Shown piece by piece: positions 50,999 to 51,995 of a stretch of DNA of 51,995 nt (within the stretch, counting starts at the first letter, position 1; each line of letters begins with the position of its first letter). The translations under genes were made by a program, and so were the position numbers. The notes under the pieces were generated by a model that worked only from the letters and a program-made list of their open reading frames with translations, ran no database searches and was not told where the DNA came from. This stretch comes from Planctomycetota bacterium (GTDB lineage Bacteria > Planctomycetota > UBA1135). The stretch lies in assembly GCA_026421205.1 (NCBI GenBank), contig JAPKBM010000012.1, positions 1 through 51,995 of the forward strand, in the 5' to 3' direction.

Positions 50999-51995
50999 AT
51001 GAAAATAAAGGCTATTTATATTGCAGCATTACTCGTTTTCTGCACCCAAACACTCTCCGCGGCACAATCTAGCAAGCTTGACGAGGAAGACACAAAGACC
51101 TTAAGGGTTTTCATTTTTGCGGGTCAATCAAACATGGTTGGCACACACTCTGACGCGAGGGAAATCGATAATTTTTCGCCGTTTGTTGGTACTGGAGATG
51201 AGCAACCAAAGATTAGATATTCATACGCGATTGGTCGAGAAACGATGCACCGGTCAAATGGCTGGTCTACCCTTCAGCCTGTAAATAATGTTGTCGGGCC
51301 AGAGCTTAGCTTCGGGAAAATAGTTAGTAATCAAATAAAAGCTCCAATAGCTATTATTAAATGTGCTTCTGGCGGAACGACACTTGGCAGTGATTGGAAT
51401 CCAGATGATCCCGTCGGTTTCAAGCTGTATCCACTTGCCCTTAAGCTTGTAAATGATGCATTGCAAAGTCTAAGGGCAAAGAAAATCAAATATCGTATTG
51501 AGGGGTTCTTCTGGCATCAAGGTGAAAACGATATGTTTAATGAAGTCTATAGGGCTAGATACGCCGCTAATTTAAAGCATTTTATTGAGAAATGGCGTGA
51601 TGATTTGAATTCACCAAATCTACCTTTCTACATCGGTGAATTAAGCTGTAAAACTGTTTGGGGGATGGATAATCGCGACAACATGTATGCTATTAGTGAG
51701 GCGCAAAAAGAAGTCTGCCGTGAAGATGCTATGGCAACTTATATACCTACCAACCATGTTGGAGTCCTCACGGAAAGCTCGGATGGCCTTCACTACCATT
51801 ACGGAACTCTTGGTCAGCTTGAACACGGTCATAATTATGCAACGGAATACCTCCGCTCTGTGGGGAAGGAAAAGGTCAGGGATCGAAATTATAAGAAATG
51901 GCCTTTCAAAAAAGGCAGCGTCGTCAAACTTTTTGTTTTAGCTGGCCATCGGAATATGGAAGGGGAGATATCATTCACCAATGATTTGAAAAAAA
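50999..51995 (+). CDS. Sialate O-acetylesterase (SASA)-family SGNH hydrolase, C-terminus cut by window edge
   Basis: About 332 codons are present from the ATG at 50999 and the frame is open to the end. A Sec signal (MKIKAIYIAALLVFCTQTLSAA) precedes the SASA domain: RVFIFAGQSNMVG (nucleophile Ser), FFWHQGENDM and SDGLHYHY (catalytic Asp/His). The family removes acetyl groups from sugars and plant or algal polymers. Near residue 315 a second domain seems to begin: KLFVLAGHRNMEGE repeats the first motif, but the nucleophile position is Arg, so this copy may be inactive. Codon use is visibly A/T-richer than in the rest of the window, suggesting recent acquisition. Confidence 0.85.
   Translation, partial: MKIKAIYIAALLVFCTQTLSAAQSSKLDEEDTKTLRVFIFAGQSNMVGTHSDAREIDNFSPFVGTGDEQPKIRYSYAIGRETMHRSNGWSTLQPVNNVVGPELSFGKIVSNQIKAPIAIIKCASGGTTLGSDWNPDDPVGFKLYPLALKLVNDALQSLRAKKIKYRIEGFFWHQGENDMFNEVYRARYAANLKHFIEKWRDDLNSPNLPFYIGELSCKTVWGMDNRDNMYAISEAQKEVCREDAMATYIPTNHVGVLTESSDGLHYHYGTLGQLEHGHNYATEYLRSVGKEKVRDRNYKKWPFKKGSVVKLFVLAGHRNMEGEISFTNDLKK

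Noticed and set aside
1-51995. CRISPR arrays, insertion sequences, prophage genes, rRNA
   Set aside because: No spaced direct repeats, transposase or integrase genes, phage proteins or rRNA sequences were recognised; only in-frame coding minisatellites were found.

Overview
The window is about 52 kb of bacterial chromosome. It is densely coded, roughly half G+C by eye, and contains one selenoprotein gene that ordinary ORF calling would split in two. The gene content points to the PVC group, most likely Planctomycetota. Evidence for this is the series of Tat-exported sugar isomerase-like and Gfo/Idh/MocA proteins, the PVC-type heme-binding dehydrogenase fused to DUF1080, HEAT, cytochrome c and ThuA modules, an SUMF1-type lipoprotein, and a DUF1028 protein ending in an Ig-like tail of a kind common in secreted planctomycete proteins. 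The assignment is inference; no rRNA or other marker settles it.

Layout. 1-12.0 kb, minus strand: a run of exported carbohydrate-oxidation genes, many joined by ATGA stop/start overlaps (oxidoreductase, SUMF1 lipoprotein, sugar isomerases, giant DUF1080/ThuA dehydrogenase, PhoD phosphatase, DUF1028 protein, cytochrome b562-like protein). The set resembles 3-keto-glycoside degradation systems. 12.0-23.8 kb, mixed strands: PqqB-like hydrolase, aspartate-semialdehyde dehydrogenase, MATE-like transporter, hemolysin III, class II aldolase, NagA and NagB, an eight-haem cytochrome with TPRs, an enolase-superfamily enzyme coupled to an Old Yellow Enzyme homologue, and an iodotyrosine deiodinase-like flavoprotein.

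23.9-28.2 kb, plus strand: monomeric isocitrate dehydrogenase, purine nucleoside phosphorylase, a 2-Cys peroxiredoxin whose peroxidatic residue is encoded by in-frame TGA and followed by a SECIS-like hairpin, and a cobalamin adenosyltransferase. 28.3-33.6 kb: patatin, DUF523/TudS-like protein, a coupled pair of unknown exported/membrane proteins, XdhC and a TPR protein. 33.7-39.3 kb: a six-gene overlapping operon (ECF sigma factor, TPR protein, UvrD/PcrA helicase, PgpA, a HAMP-PP2C protein and a MazG-like protein).

39.4-49.7 kb: a zinc-ribbon protein, a TLC-like membrane protein, a phosphatase-cytochrome-MsrB fusion, an rRNA methyltransferase, then on the minus strand a nitrilase, class I fumarase, glyoxalase/zinc-ribbon fusion, PDZ protein, DEAD-box helicase and a saccharopine dehydrogenase-like reductase. 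49.7-52.0 kb: a decayed tRNA-Lys-like sequence, an SMP-30 lipoprotein, and an A+T-richer sialate O-acetylesterase-like gene that runs off the end. This last part looks like an accessory segment.

The strongest observation is the selenocysteine peroxiredoxin at 27077-27676. Secondary observations are several unusual domain fusions, a missing start codon before an otherwise intact Tat signal at about 12.0 kb, a frequently iterated GCCGWCGGC palindrome, and the decayed tRNA at a composition boundary.
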